The position numbers and the translations under genes are program-made. From Methylobacteriaceae bacterium (GTDB taxonomy: Bacteria > Pseudomonadota > Alphaproteobacteria > Rhizobiales > Beijerinckiaceae), in contig JACKJC010000002.1 of the NCBI GenBank assembly GCA_020638195.1, positions 1,052,477-1,116,476 on the forward strand: a stretch of DNA of 64,000 nt. Reading direction: 5' to 3'. Positions within the stretch are counted from its first letter, which is position 1. Each line of letters opens with the position of its first letter. The notes under the pieces were generated by a model. The model was not told where the DNA came from. It did not search any database and was given only the letters and a program-made list of their open reading frames with translations. Of the stretch, positions 18,168-28,889 are shown in pieces.

Positions 18168-18549
18168 GGCGTGGCCTCCATGCGCATTCCGGCGCAGGAG
18201 ACGGGCCAATCGGGTTCAGATATGAAACGGGACAGGGGCGGCCCGCGCCCGACGAGGAATTCAGAGAGCCGCCCGCATCCGCGAACCCGATCGACCGAAG
18301 TTCGCGTCTTTGCGAGCGGTCTCATGACTTTCGGCGCCTCATCGGACGAACGTCGCTTGCCATATTGGCGCGCGCCGTATAGACAGCGCGCTTCGCGACG
18401 CTCCGGCCGGGGGCTGAACGGAGGCTGCAGTCCTGCAGAGGGGATTTCCCCGCCCTCCCGTGTTCCCGCCTTCGAAAATCCGTCGAGCCTTTCCCATGGG
18501 CTCGAAGGGCTCCGCGCCGGAGACGCGAGAAAAGGAAAGGCTAGCAGAC
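18168..18549. other. intergenic region between divergent TadG-like gene and rpsF
   Basis: About 380 bases without a supported gene. It must hold the promoters of the leftward TadG-like gene and of the rightward rpsF operon. The only structure picked out is the short hairpin in the rpsF leader, listed separately. I could not assign -35/-10 elements with confidence. Confidence 0.5.
18483..18505 (+). promoter_or_regulatory. hairpin in rpsF leader
   Basis: Seven-base-pair stem TCGAGCC/GGCTCGA with a nine-base loop, about 45 bases before the rpsF start. Many bacteria regulate this operon by binding of the S6:S18 complex to a leader hairpin. The position fits, but I could not verify the conserved CCG box of that motif, so a regulatory role is only suggested. 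A strong purine-rich ribosome-binding site (AAAAGGAAAGG) follows. Confidence 0.35.
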
Positions 18550-18984
18550 ATGGCTCTCTACGAGCACATCTATCTGGCTCGCCAGGACATTTCCGCCCAG
18601 CAGGTGGAAGCCCTGACCGAGCAGTTCAAGAAGGTCGTCACGGGTCTCGGCGGCTCGTTCGAAAAGACCGAATACTGGGGCGTGAAGTCCCTCGCCTACC
18701 GGATCAAGAAGAACCGCAAGGCGCATTTCTCGCTGTTCAACATCAACGCGCCGCATGCCGCGATCGCCGAGATGGAGCGTCAGATGGGCCTGTCGGAAGA
18801 CGTCCTGCGCTTCATGACGCTGCGCGTCGAGGCGCTGGAGGAAGGCCCGTCCGCGATGATGCGCAAGCGTGACGACGACGGCGAGCGCGGCGACCGCCGT
18901 GGTCCGCGCGGCGATCGTGGCGACCGCCCGCAGGGCGAGCGCCGTCCGCGTCGTGAAGACGGCGCTTCCGAGGGAGGTCTCTGA
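18550..18984 (+). CDS. rpsF: 30S ribosomal protein S6
   Basis: Small-subunit protein that binds 16S rRNA as a dimer with S18. The 144-residue product has the typical start MALYEHIYLARQDIS, the central VKSLAYRIKKNRKAHF, and an acidic/basic tail rich in Arg-Gly-Asp that is common in alphaproteobacterial S6. The ATG at 18550 was chosen for its Shine-Dalgarno sequence and family start. Its TGA stop overlaps the rpsR ATG by one base. Confidence 0.97.
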   Translation: MALYEHIYLARQDISAQQVEALTEQFKKVVTGLGGSFEKTEYWGVKSLAYRIKKNRKAHFSLFNINAPHAAIAEMERQMGLSEDVLRFMTLRVEALEEGPSAMMRKRDDDGERGDRRGPRGDRGDRPQGERRPRREDGASEGGL

Positions 18985-19220
18985 TGTCCGCTGGCGCCCG
19001 TCGTCCCTTCTTCCGCCGTCGCAAGACCTGCCCGTTCTCCGGCCCCAACGCGCCGAAGATCGACTACAAGGATACGCGTCTGCTCTCGCGCTACATTTCC
19101 GAGCGCGGCAAGATCGTGCCCTCGCGCATCACGGCTGTCTCGGCCAAGAAGCAGCGTGAACTCGCCCAGGCGATCAAGCGCGCGCGTTTCCTGGGCCTGC
19201 TGCCCTACGTGATCCGCTAA
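18984..19220 (+). CDS. rpsR: 30S ribosomal protein S18
   Basis: Seventy-eight residues, starting MSAGARRPFFRRRKTCPFSG, with the conserved IDYKDTRLLSRYISERGKI and RITAVSAKKQRELAQAIKRAR. It binds next to S6 on the platform of the small subunit. Translation is coupled to rpsF by a TGATG overlap. Confidence 0.98.
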   Translation: MSAGARRPFFRRRKTCPFSGPNAPKIDYKDTRLLSRYISERGKIVPSRITAVSAKKQRELAQAIKRARFLGLLPYVIR

Positions 19221-19230
19221 GAACTGGATC

Positions 19231-19291
19231 GCGAGCCTTCAGGCTCGCTTTGCTGCAATGACCGACCGCGAGCCTGAAAGGCTCGCGGTCG
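19231..19291 (+). terminator. tandem GC-rich hairpins after rpsR
   Basis: Two adjacent inverted repeats share the same arm sequence. The first is GCGAGCC-TTCA-GGCTCGC followed by TTTG (19231-19251). The second is a perfect 12-bp stem, CGACCGCGAGCC/GGCTCGCGGTCG, with a five-base loop (19263-19291). Neither has a long T tract, so they are more likely an attenuating or RNA-stabilising element within the operon than a full terminator. The shared arms allow alternative pairing. Confidence 0.5.
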
Positions 19292-19378
19292 ACTAGATCG
19301 GTCCGGCAAGCCTGCCGGGTTTGGCTGGGACAGGCGCATGACCTGCCCCTAACCGCTCGAAAGGCGGGACAGCTCGAT

Positions 19379-20356
19379 ATGACGGACACGAAGCTCAAGA
19401 CATATGGCGCGTCTGCGCTGGTGGCTGTCGCCGCCGGTCTGGCGGCCGCGCTTCTGTTCGTGCTCGCCGCCCGCGCGTCCGCCGCGACGGTCGCGATCGG
19501 CTATTTCGCGCCCATGCCGCTGATGATCGCAGCACTGGGTTACGGCCTCTCGGTCGGAGCGGCTGCCGCCGCCGTCGGCGCGGCCTTCGTGGCGACGCTG
19601 TATCATCCCGCGCTCGGCCTGCTCTATCTGGCTTCCATCGGCGCCCCGGCCGTGCTGGTCGCCGCCGCCGCCCTGCTGGCGCCGACGCGCGCGGATCAGG
19701 GCGGTCGCGATTTTGCGCCGACGGCCGCCGTCCTGACCGCCGCTCTGGTCGCGGCGACGGCGATCGCCGGAGGGCTGGCCTTCTTCACCTGGCGCATGGG
19801 CGGGTTCGATGCGCTGCTGGCAAGCGCGGTCAAGGAAGGACGGCCGATCGTCGAGGCCATGCTGAAGGACGCCAAGGCGCCGGGCGCGATGGATGCCGAA
19901 AGGCTCACGCGCTTTCTGGTGATGGCCGCGCCGGTGGGCATCGCCGCCTCGCAGATCCTCAGCATGACGATCAACCTCTATCTGGCCGGCCGCGTCTCGC
20001 TCATATCAGGCAATCTGTCGCGCGCCTGGCCAGCGATCGCGGACGATCTCGCGATCCCGCGCATATTCGGCGCGCTTTTCGCCGCAGCGTTCGGTCTCGC
20101 CTTCGTCGGCGGCCTGGCGGGCGTCGTCGCCGCGATCGTCGCGGCGGTCTTCGGAATGGCATTCGCCCTGCAGGGCCTCGCCGTCGCCCATGTTCTCACG
20201 CGGGGGTCGAATCTGCGGCCCGCGTGGCTGTTTTCGCTCTATGGGCTGATCGTTCTTCTGCCGCCCTGGCCCTTCCTGTTTCTGGCGCTCGCCGGCCTTG
20301 CCGACGCCGCCTTCCACCTGCGGGCGCGCAAGCAGGCGTCCCGATCCACGAACTGA
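19379..20356 (+). CDS. DUF2232 family membrane protein
   Basis: A 325-residue, Ala/Leu-rich membrane protein with about eight hydrophobic segments and short loops. Proteins of this family sit between rpsR and rplI in many alphaproteobacteria and have a presumed but unproven transporter-like or integral membrane role. It begins at the ATG at 19379 and ends 18 bases before rplI. Confidence 0.75.
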   Translation: MTDTKLKTYGASALVAVAAGLAAALLFVLAARASAATVAIGYFAPMPLMIAALGYGLSVGAAAAAVGAAFVATLYHPALGLLYLASIGAPAVLVAAAALLAPTRADQGGRDFAPTAAVLTAALVAATAIAGGLAFFTWRMGGFDALLASAVKEGRPIVEAMLKDAKAPGAMDAERLTRFLVMAAPVGIAASQILSMTINLYLAGRVSLISGNLSRAWPAIADDLAIPRIFGALFAAAFGLAFVGGLAGVVAAIVAAVFGMAFALQGLAVAHVLTRGSNLRPAWLFSLYGLIVLLPPWPFLFLALAGLADAAFHLRARKQASRSTN

Positions 20357-20374
20357 ACCAACAAGGAGAACATC

Positions 20375-20935
20375 ATGGAAATCATTCTGCTCGAACGCGT
20401 CGCCAAGCTCGGCCAGATGGGCGAAGTCGTGCGCGTGCGTGACGGTTTCGCGCGCAACTACCTGCTGCCGCGCGGCAAGGCGCTGCGCGCCACCGAAGCC
20501 AACAAGAAGCGCTTCGAGGGTGAGCGCGCCCAGCTCGAGGCCCGCAACCTCGAAGCCAAGGCCGAGGCCGACAAGGTCGGCGGCAAGCTCGACGGCAAGA
20601 CTTTCGTCATCATCCGTCAGGCGGGCGAATCGGGCCAGCTCTACGGCTCCGTCTCCTCGCGCGATATCGCCGAGGCGATCACGGCGGGCGGCGTCAGCGT
20701 CGGCCGCCAGCAGGTCATCGCCCTGCATCCGATCAAGACGCTCGGCCTGCACGGCGTGCCGGTGCGCCTGCATCCGGAAGTCGAGGTCAGCGTCACGATC
20801 AACGTCGCCCGTTCGGCCGAAGAGGCCGAGCGTCAGGAGCGCGGCGAGAGCGTCACGACCCGCGAGGAGACGTCGATGGACGATCTCGGCCTCGAGGTCG
20901 GCGCCGCGCTGGCGGAGGCCGGCGGCGAGGACTGA
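20375..20935 (+). CDS. rplI: 50S ribosomal protein L9
   Basis: Two-domain, rRNA-binding protein of the large subunit. The 186-residue product starts MEIILLERVAKLGQMGEVV, contains GFARNYLLPRGKAL, and has a long connecting helix (about 40-75) and the C-terminal domain GSVSSRDIAEAI. The C-terminus has an acidic extension beyond the usual 150 residues, common in alphaproteobacteria. Perfect AAGGAG ribosome-binding site. Last gene of the rpsF operon. Confidence 0.97.
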   Translation: MEIILLERVAKLGQMGEVVRVRDGFARNYLLPRGKALRATEANKKRFEGERAQLEARNLEAKAEADKVGGKLDGKTFVIIRQAGESGQLYGSVSSRDIAEAITAGGVSVGRQQVIALHPIKTLGLHGVPVRLHPEVEVSVTINVARSAEEAERQERGESVTTREETSMDDLGLEVGAALAEAGGED

Positions 20936-20960
20936 TCCTTCCCGCATTTCGAACGCAGAA

Positions 20961-20990
20961 GGCCGCGGCGATCCCGCGGCCTTTTTCTTT
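20961..20990 (+). terminator. Rho-independent terminator of the rpsF-rplI operon
   Basis: An 8-bp stem GGCCGCGG/CCGCGGCC with a five-base loop, followed directly by TTTTTCTTT. It lies 25 bases after the rplI stop. Confidence 0.9.
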
Positions 20991-21053
20991 GACGCAGGCC
21001 TGCTGCGCTTCAGCCGCAGTCGACAACCGACGGGTCCATGTCACACTCGCGGC

Positions 21054-22307
21054 ATGGCAGATTCCGCAGAAGGATCGCCGCGGGACAAAAGCCGCTTCCG
21101 TAACGCCGTCATCGGGGTGGGGATCGCGCAGCTCTACGCCTGGGGCGTGATCTACTATCCCTTTTCCGTCACGGGAAAGATGATCGCGGCCGACCTCGGC
21201 CTGTCGATCGAGGCCGCTTTCGCGGGCTATTCGTCCATGCTTCTGGTCGGCGCCATCTTCGCCCCATGGGTCGGGCGCGCGATCGACCGGCGCGGCGGAA
21301 GGCTCACGCTGTCGTTCGGCGTGCTGTGGGCTGCGGGCGCACTTGTGGTCGCCGCGATGGCGAAAGGTCCGACCGGCTTCTACTTCTCCTGTGCGCTGCT
21401 CGGCATCGGTTCGGCGCTGGTCCTGTATGACGCGGGCTTTGCCGCCCTGGTGCAGGTCGCGGGCCGTCAGGGCCGGCGCGCGATCACTTATGTCACCTTT
21501 CTCGGCGGTTTCGCCTCGACCGTCTTCTGGCCGATCACGGCCTTTCTCGCGGAGCGGCTGGGCTGGCGGACGACCTATCTCGTCTTCGCCGCTGGCATGA
21601 TCGTCGTGTGCCTGCCGATCTATCTCGCGACGCTCGGACGCGCGCCGGAGCTGCGCGAGACCTCCGGCGGCGGGGACGCCGATGGCCATCCCGACGACGA
21701 GACGCCGCTGGAAGGCCCCGCGCGCCGCAGCGCCTTCATCGGCTTCGCCACCGCGATCGCGGCGCATCAGCTCGTAATCGCCGGCCTCCTGATCCACATG
21801 ATCGACGCCGTGCGGCAGGCTGGTCTGACCGGCGAACAAGCCATCCTTGTCGGCATGGCCTTCGGACCTGGGCAGGTGCTCGCGCGCTTCGCCGAGATGA
21901 TCTGGGGCGCTCGCTTCCCCGCCGTCGTCGGCGGGCGCATCTCTGTGATCCTGCTGCCGCCCGCCCTGCTCTTCCTGCTGTCGGGCTCGATGAACCTTTT
22001 CCTCGCCCTCTGCTTCTCGGCCGCGCTCGGCATGTCCAATGGACTGATGACGATTGCGCGCGGCACGGTCGCGCTCGCATTGTTCGGCCGGCACGGCTAT
22101 GGCGCGATCATCGGCGATCTCGCACTCGCCAGCCTTTTTTCACGCGCAGCCGGGCCGCTGGTTCTGGCCTATGGGCTGGAGCGCTGGGGCTTGAGCCTGT
22201 CGGCGCTAGCCTGCATCGCTTGCGCTTTGGTCGGCGTCGTGGCGATGGAATTCGTCGCGCGCATCGCGGCTTCGCAAAGGCAAGAGCGGCGCGCAAGAAT
22301 CGCCTAA
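21054..22307 (+). CDS. major facilitator superfamily transporter
   Basis: A 417-residue carrier with about twelve hydrophobic helices. The loop between helices 2 and 3 reads GRAIDRRGGRLTL, the typical MFS signature. The N-terminal GVGIAQLYAWGVIYYPFSV resembles monocarboxylate-type members. The central cytoplasmic loop (about 200-225) is acidic. The substrate is not inferable. It lies downstream of the rplI terminator and is separately transcribed. The start at the ATG at 21054 keeps a short charged N-terminus. Confidence 0.85.
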   Translation: MADSAEGSPRDKSRFRNAVIGVGIAQLYAWGVIYYPFSVTGKMIAADLGLSIEAAFAGYSSMLLVGAIFAPWVGRAIDRRGGRLTLSFGVLWAAGALVVAAMAKGPTGFYFSCALLGIGSALVLYDAGFAALVQVAGRQGRRAITYVTFLGGFASTVFWPITAFLAERLGWRTTYLVFAAGMIVVCLPIYLATLGRAPELRETSGGGDADGHPDDETPLEGPARRSAFIGFATAIAAHQLVIAGLLIHMIDAVRQAGLTGEQAILVGMAFGPGQVLARFAEMIWGARFPAVVGGRISVILLPPALLFLLSGSMNLFLALCFSAALGMSNGLMTIARGTVALALFGRHGYGAIIGDLALASLFSRAAGPLVLAYGLERWGLSLSALACIACALVGVVAMEFVARIAASQRQERRARIA

Positions 22308-22446
22308 AATTTTTCGTAGTTTGTGGACAGCGGGCGAATCGGAGATTCTCTGCTGACGTAATGAGCGCGGGGTGGCACAAAGACGCCCGACCGCCGCCTC
22401 CTCGCGTGTCGCACGCCAAAATCGCCAGCACCGAAAAGAGCCTGCC

Positions 22447-23943
<1,497 letters not shown>

Positions 23944-24000
23944 CCTTACGGCGGGCTTGCGGGTGGCCGCGCGGGGCCATTCCGCGCTAGAAGCCGTTCG

Positions 24001-25074
24001 ATGACCGCAGCCGCCACCCTGACCATCGACCTTCGCGCCCTGCGCGAAAACTGGCGCAAGCTGGCCGATAGGGTCGCGCCGGCCGAATGCGCGGCTGTCG
24101 TGAAGGCCGACGGCTATGGCTGCGGGCTGGAGCGCGTCGTCGGCGCGCTTTCGGCCGAGCGATGCCGGACCTTTTTCGTCGCCCGCCTCTCCGAAGGTTT
24201 TCGCGCCCGCACGACGGCGCCGGAGGCGGCGATCTATGTGCTGGATGGACTTTTGCCGGGCGCCGGCGCGGAAATGCGGCAAGCCGGCCTGCGGCCGGCG
24301 CTCGGCTCGCTGCCCGAGATCGCCGAATGGGCGGCCGGCGGCGGCGGGCCGGCGGCGCTGCATTTCGACACCGGCATGAACCGGCTCGGGCTGTCGCTCG
24401 ACGATGCCGATGCGGCCCTCGCCACACTCGGGCGCGCGCCCGAGCTGATCATGAGCCATTTCGCCTCGTCTGAGGATCTGGTCTCGCCGGACAACGCCGC
24501 CCAGATCGAGCGCTTCGCGCGACTTCGCGAATTGATTCCGAATGTTCCCGCATCTCTCTGCAATTCCTCCGGAATTTTCCTTCCGGATCATCCGTGGCAT
24601 GATCTCGAGCGGCCGGGCTACGCGCTCTACGGCGGCAATCCCACGCCCGGCCGGCCGAACCCGATGCGCGCCGTCGTGACCCTCGAGGCGCCGATCCTGC
24701 AAACCCGTCGCGTCGAGGCCGGCGCCCATGTCGGTTATAACGGCCAGTGGACGGCAAAGCGGCCGACCCTGCTGGCGGTCATCCCGATCGGTTACGCCGA
24801 CGGCATTCCGCGCAGCGCCATGGGCGTGGACGCCAAGCCCGGCCCCGATGTCGCCATATCCGGCGTGCGCTGCCCGATCGTCGGGCGCGTCTCGATGGAC
24901 CTGATCTGCATCGACGCCACGGACGCCCCGCCTGAGGCGGTTTTGCGAGGCGCGCCAGTCGAAATTCTGGGCGCCACCATCAGTATCGACGAATTCGGCG
25001 AGCGCGCCGGCACGATCGGCTACGAGATTCTGACCAGCCTCGGGCGCCGCTATCGGCGCATCTATCGGGACTGA
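24001..25074 (+). CDS. alr: alanine racemase
   Basis: PLP enzyme making D-alanine for peptidoglycan. The 357-residue product has the lysine that binds PLP in AAVVKADGYGCG (Lys35), the catalytic tyrosine region AHVGYNGQW, and GRVSMDLICIDAT near the C-terminus. Cytosolic dimer by family. It begins 57 bases after dnaB. Confidence 0.96.
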   Translation: MTAAATLTIDLRALRENWRKLADRVAPAECAAVVKADGYGCGLERVVGALSAERCRTFFVARLSEGFRARTTAPEAAIYVLDGLLPGAGAEMRQAGLRPALGSLPEIAEWAAGGGGPAALHFDTGMNRLGLSLDDADAALATLGRAPELIMSHFASSEDLVSPDNAAQIERFARLRELIPNVPASLCNSSGIFLPDHPWHDLERPGYALYGGNPTPGRPNPMRAVVTLEAPILQTRRVEAGAHVGYNGQWTAKRPTLLAVIPIGYADGIPRSAMGVDAKPGPDVAISGVRCPIVGRVSMDLICIDATDAPPEAVLRGAPVEILGATISIDEFGERAGTIGYEILTSLGRRYRRIYRD

Positions 25075-25173
25075 GCCTTGGCTTTGGCCAGACTATTGTC
25101 ATGAATCGGTGAACATGGTCCGGTCCATGCAAGAGCGCGGCATCGGAACTCTGACGCGCAAGAATGGGGACGC

Positions 25174-26067
25174 ATGAGCGCGCTTTTTATCGGACACACC
25201 TACATCGACGTGACCATGGCGACCGACTATATGCCGGTCGGCGACGACAAGTCGGTCGCCCGGGACTATGCGGTTTCCTTCGGCGGCAACGCCGTCTCGG
25301 CAGCCTTCGCCTGCGCGAGGCTCACTGGCAAGGCCGACCTGATCGCGCCGGTGGCCGACGACTGGCTCGGCCACATGTTCACGCATATGGCGGCAACCTA
25401 CCGGGTGCGCCTGCATCCGCGGAAGGTGAAGCGCTCCTCGCTGTCCTTCATCCTGCCGAAGGACGGCAAGCGCGCCATTCTTCGCGCGCGCGACGACACC
25501 TATCTCGAGGACTTTCCGAGGCTGGACGTCTCGCACCTCAAGGCGCTGCATCTCGACGGGCACATGGCCGACGCCGCCATCCACTACGCGAAGGTCGCGC
25601 GCGAAAAAGGCGTCCTGACCTCACTCGACGGCGGCGGCCTGCGCGCCAATACCGAGGAATTGCTCGGCTATATCGACGTCGCGGTGGTCGCGGAGCGCCT
25701 GTGCGAGCAGATGAATCTCAGCGAGGAGGGAATGCTCGACTATCTGAAGTCGCGCGGCTGCAAGATCGGCGGCGTTACGTCAGGCGAAAAGGGCATGCTC
25801 TGGTACGACGAACAGGGCGTGGTCCAGCGCCTGAAGTCCCTGCCCGTGCCGCCCGAGAAGGTGATCGACACGTCCGGCGCCGGCGACATTTTCCACGGCG
25901 CCTATGTCGCATCCTACGTCGAGCGGCCTGACGCGCCCTGGGTGGATCATTTCCGCTTCGCGCGGGCGGCGTCCGCCCACAAGATCCAGCATCTCGGCAA
26001 CGAAGCGGGATTGCCGACGCAGGCGGACATCGAAAAGGCGCAAGCGGACTATCCGGTGGCGGGCTGA
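25174..26067 (+). CDS. PfkB-family carbohydrate kinase
   Basis: A 297-residue ribokinase-type kinase. The N-terminal glycine pair motif is SFGGNAVSAAFACARL. The C-terminal signature DTSGAGDIFHGAYV holds the catalytic aspartate and anion hole. The substrate is unknown: the family includes ribokinase, fructokinase and adenosine kinase. It has its own ATG at 25174, 99 bases after alr, possibly on the same transcript. Confidence 0.85.
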   Translation: MSALFIGHTYIDVTMATDYMPVGDDKSVARDYAVSFGGNAVSAAFACARLTGKADLIAPVADDWLGHMFTHMAATYRVRLHPRKVKRSSLSFILPKDGKRAILRARDDTYLEDFPRLDVSHLKALHLDGHMADAAIHYAKVAREKGVLTSLDGGGLRANTEELLGYIDVAVVAERLCEQMNLSEEGMLDYLKSRGCKIGGVTSGEKGMLWYDEQGVVQRLKSLPVPPEKVIDTSGAGDIFHGAYVASYVERPDAPWVDHFRFARAASAHKIQHLGNEAGLPTQADIEKAQADYPVAG

Positions 26068-26088
26068 CGCAATCTTGGGAGCTGGGCC

Positions 26089-27789
26089 TTGTCGCCAATT
26101 CGCTTGATCACCGGGGCCGCACTTGCCGGCCTCCTCGTCTGCACGCCGGCGCGCGCCGAGGATTTTGCCCTCGACGACGTCACGATTGCGGCGCCGTTGG
26201 GGACTTACAGCGCGAAGCGCATCGAGATTTCAGGCTCGCCGCTCACCCGCGACGCCGCCCAAAAGCTTCTGTCCGCCGCGACGCCTGGTTCGGGCGCGGA
26301 AAAATTCGCGCAGATCGACGCCGCGCGCATCTTCATCCCCGAACTGACCTCGCGCTCGCAGGCGCAGGACCTCGAGCAGACGACCGTCTATCGCGATGTC
26401 GCTTTCGCCAAGGTGGCCAAGGGCGTGGCGGACACGATCGATGTCGCAGGCGCCGAAATCACGGCCCGGCGCGCCGGCGTCGCCAATCGCGGTCGACTCG
26501 GCGCGATCCATGCCGAGGGCGTCGATTTCCCGGCGCTGTTGCGCATCGCGACCGCGTCGCGCGTGGGTTCGGCCGAGGCCAAGAAGGTCACGACGCGCAA
26601 AATGACGATCGCCGGCACGGAGATCGAGATCGACGGCGGCGGCAAGCTCACCGTCGGCGCGATCGAGGGCGCGGATTTCGGCGGGCGACCGCTGGCCGCG
26701 CCGCTGGCCAGCCTCGCCGAGGCCGCGCCGCGCCCCGGCAGCGGCGACCCGAGCCCGGCGGCGCGGCGCGCGCTTGCCGCGATGGCGGTCGATATTCTGA
26801 CCAGCCTCGACGTCGGCGCGCTCGACATGCGCGACATCGTGATGACGACGCCCGGCGCTGACGCCGCCAGGCCGGAGACGGTGCGTTTCAGGCATATCGC
26901 CCTGTCGCGCTTGATCGACGGGCGCATCGGGCGTTTCACGCTGGAGGGCGTCGATGCCGGCAAGGAGGATTCGAAGCTCGCGATCGAGCGGATCGAGATC
27001 GCCGGGCTGGACATGGCGCCCGCGCTCGCCGCGGCGGCAGCGGCCGAGCCAAAACCCGTGGCCCCGCGTTTCGAGCGGCTGGAGGTCGCGGGCCTCGGCA
27101 TGACCATTCCCGAAGGACCGGTCTCGCTCGGACGCCTCGTGATCGAGGCGCGCGACTGGCTCGAGGTCGCGCCGACGAAGCTTTCGGCTCGGATCGAGAG
27201 AGCCGTCGTTTCGCTTGCCGGCGCGGGCGCCCGGCGTGACGCCTTCCTGGCCAGCCTGGGCTACGACAAGGTCGACTTTTCCGGCGCGCTGGAGGCGAAA
27301 TACGACGCGCAGAAGAACGAATTGTCGGTCGACAGGATCGAGGCCGAGGGCGCAGGCGTCGGCGCGGCGCGCGCCTCCCTCATGCTGTCGAGGGTGCCGA
27401 AAGCGATATTCTCGGGCGACATTCAGACGGCGCAGCTCGCGCTGGCGGCCATCACCTTCTGGCGCGCGGACATCGGTGTGACGGATCGCGGCTTTCTCCA
27501 GCGCTACGTGTCCGCGCGCGCAAAGGAGGACGGCAAGACCGAAGCGCAGATTCGCGGCGAGATCGCGATGATGGGCATGGCCATGACGCGCGCGCTGTTT
27601 TCGGCGCAGGCCGGCGCCAACCCCGCCGTCGAGACCGTCGCCAACGCCGTATCCGCCTTCGCCAAGGGCGCGCCCAACCTCGATATCCGCGCCTATGCCC
27701 CCGACGGTCTCGGCCTGATCGACCTGACGCTTGCGGCGCAGATGGGCTCGCTGGCCGACCGCCTGAAGATTGACGCAAAGGCGCATTAA
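26089..27789 (+). CDS. exported protein of unknown function, beta-repeat rich
   Basis: A 566-residue protein starting with TTG (GGGAG about nine bases upstream) and a clear signal peptide (LITGAALAGLLVCTPARAEDF). The mature part has many repeating strand-like stretches of the kind FALDDVTIAAPLG, IEIAGLDM, LEVAGLGMTIP and a helical C-terminal third. This suggests a periplasmic repeat protein. No catalytic motif is visible. It follows the PfkB kinase by 21 bases. Confidence 0.6.
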   Translation: MSPIRLITGAALAGLLVCTPARAEDFALDDVTIAAPLGTYSAKRIEISGSPLTRDAAQKLLSAATPGSGAEKFAQIDAARIFIPELTSRSQAQDLEQTTVYRDVAFAKVAKGVADTIDVAGAEITARRAGVANRGRLGAIHAEGVDFPALLRIATASRVGSAEAKKVTTRKMTIAGTEIEIDGGGKLTVGAIEGADFGGRPLAAPLASLAEAAPRPGSGDPSPAARRALAAMAVDILTSLDVGALDMRDIVMTTPGADAARPETVRFRHIALSRLIDGRIGRFTLEGVDAGKEDSKLAIERIEIAGLDMAPALAAAAAAEPKPVAPRFERLEVAGLGMTIPEGPVSLGRLVIEARDWLEVAPTKLSARIERAVVSLAGAGARRDAFLASLGYDKVDFSGALEAKYDAQKNELSVDRIEAEGAGVGAARASLMLSRVPKAIFSGDIQTAQLALAAITFWRADIGVTDRGFLQRYVSARAKEDGKTEAQIRGEIAMMGMAMTRALFSAQAGANPAVETVANAVSAFAKGAPNLDIRAYAPDGLGLIDLTLAAQMGSLADRLKIDAKAH

Positions 27790-27910
27790 GCGTGAACGCA
27801 TCCGACCGACGCCTTCATGTGGCGCGGCGGCGATCGTTAGGCCAGCCTGCCGCGCGACAGTTCAACACGAGGCGCACTTTCCGCCGCGCCGACGACCCAG
27901 AGGACAGACC

Positions 27911-28210
27911 ATGAAGAAGACGATCGGAGCCGCCGCACTTTTCGCCCTGGCCAGCGTCGCTCCGGCGTCCGCGCAGGACGGCGGGTTGCTCGGCGGCCTG
28001 CTCGGCGCCGGCGCGGGCGCGGCCATCGGCGGCGCGGTCGGCGGCAGCGCGGGCGCGGCGATCGCGGGCGGCATCATCGGCGGGGCGACGGGGGCCATCA
28101 TCGGCCAGCAGGCAGAGCGCCGCGGCCGTTATTATTATTACGATTCCGGCTGTTACGTGCGCGTGGCGCGCGGACGCTACCGGATGGTTTCCGCCCGCTA
28201 CTGCTACTGA
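27911..28210 (+). CDS. small exported glycine-zipper protein
   Basis: Ninety-nine residues: a signal peptide (MKKTIGAAALFALASVAPASAQ), a dense glycine-zipper stretch (GGLLGAGAGAAIGGAVGG and following, about residues 25-65), then a Tyr/Arg-rich tail (YYYYDSGCYVRVARGRYRM). Glycine-zipper segments in exported proteins are usually outer-membrane associated. Function unknown. The ATG at 27911 was chosen for its signal peptide. Confidence 0.7.
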   Translation: MKKTIGAAALFALASVAPASAQDGGLLGGLLGAGAGAAIGGAVGGSAGAAIAGGIIGGATGAIIGQQAERRGRYYYYDSGCYVRVARGRYRMVSARYCY

Positions 28211-28275
28211 GCGTGACGAACGGCACAGCGCCGTTCGATCCTGTGCCGCATGGAGCCGGGCGGAGGTTCGGTTCC

Positions 28276-28737
28276 ATGCGCAAACCATTGAATGTCGTTT
28301 TGTTGGTCGCCGCGCTCGTTGCAGCCAGCACTGTTTCGCGGGCGCAGACACTTTCGTCCTCGCCCGTCGGCTCGACCTTTGTCGTGACCGGATCGCAGAA
28401 GGCGCCCTGGGCGCAGGATTCGTTCGGCGACGAGAGCGCGGGATCGCGGGCATTGCAGGGCAAAAGGATTACGTTCGGGGCCCAGGCCATTTCCGGCCCG
28501 CAGCCGATGGCCTGCAGGAAGCCGAATTACGAACGCGTCGCGGTCGAACCGGACGGCCTGTTCCAGGGCGGGCTGAAGGCGCCCGCGAAGGACGCCGTCG
28601 CGCTCGGTTTTGCGCCCGGCAAGGTTTCCTCGCTGCTGACGGGCTGCGAGGTCGACTATCATTTTCTCGACGCCGACCACGCGCTGTTTGCGCTGGACAA
28701 CCGGATCTACCGGATCGAGCGCGCGAAGCGGCGCTAA
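28276..28737 (+). CDS. small exported protein of unknown function
   Basis: A 153-residue protein with a signal peptide (MRKPLNVVLLVAALVAASTVSRAQ) and a mature part with two cysteines (ACRKPNYE and TGCEVDYH) that could form a disulfide. No family recognised by eye. The ATG at 28276 has GGAGG about nine bases upstream. It lies 65 bases after the glycine-zipper gene on the same strand. Confidence 0.6.
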   Translation: MRKPLNVVLLVAALVAASTVSRAQTLSSSPVGSTFVVTGSQKAPWAQDSFGDESAGSRALQGKRITFGAQAISGPQPMACRKPNYERVAVEPDGLFQGGLKAPAKDAVALGFAPGKVSSLLTGCEVDYHFLDADHALFALDNRIYRIERAKRR

Positions 28738-28797
28738 ACGTCGGCCCCGCCGACTCCCCTGCACGGGGGGCTTGGCGCCGTCGAAAAGATGTCAGCT

Positions 28798-28876
28798 GTC
28801 ATTGCGAGCGAAGCGAAGCAATCCAGAGCCACGGCCTGGCTCTGGATTGCTTCGTCACTTCGTTCCTCGCAAAGAC
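28798..28876. repeat. palindromic intergenic repeat, family B, copy 1
   Basis: An inverted repeat beginning GTCATTGCGAGCGAAGCG. The inner arms CGAAGCAATCCAGAGCCA and TGGCTCTGGATTGCTTCG pair perfectly, and the outer arm returns as TTCCTCGCAAAGAC. It sits between convergent genes, just before the aspS stop, where it can act as a bidirectional hairpin. A second copy follows der. Confidence 0.8.
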
Positions 28877-28889
28877 GGGGCCGGAAAGG

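Noticed and set aside
18460..18549. In-frame extension of rpsF to an ATG at 18460
   Set aside because: The extra 30 residues have no S6 similarity and the ribosome-binding site lies directly before 18550.
26089..27789. AsmA-like assignment for the 566-residue exported protein
   Set aside because: The repeating strand pattern is suggestive, but the N-terminal AsmA signature is absent, so it was left as unknown.
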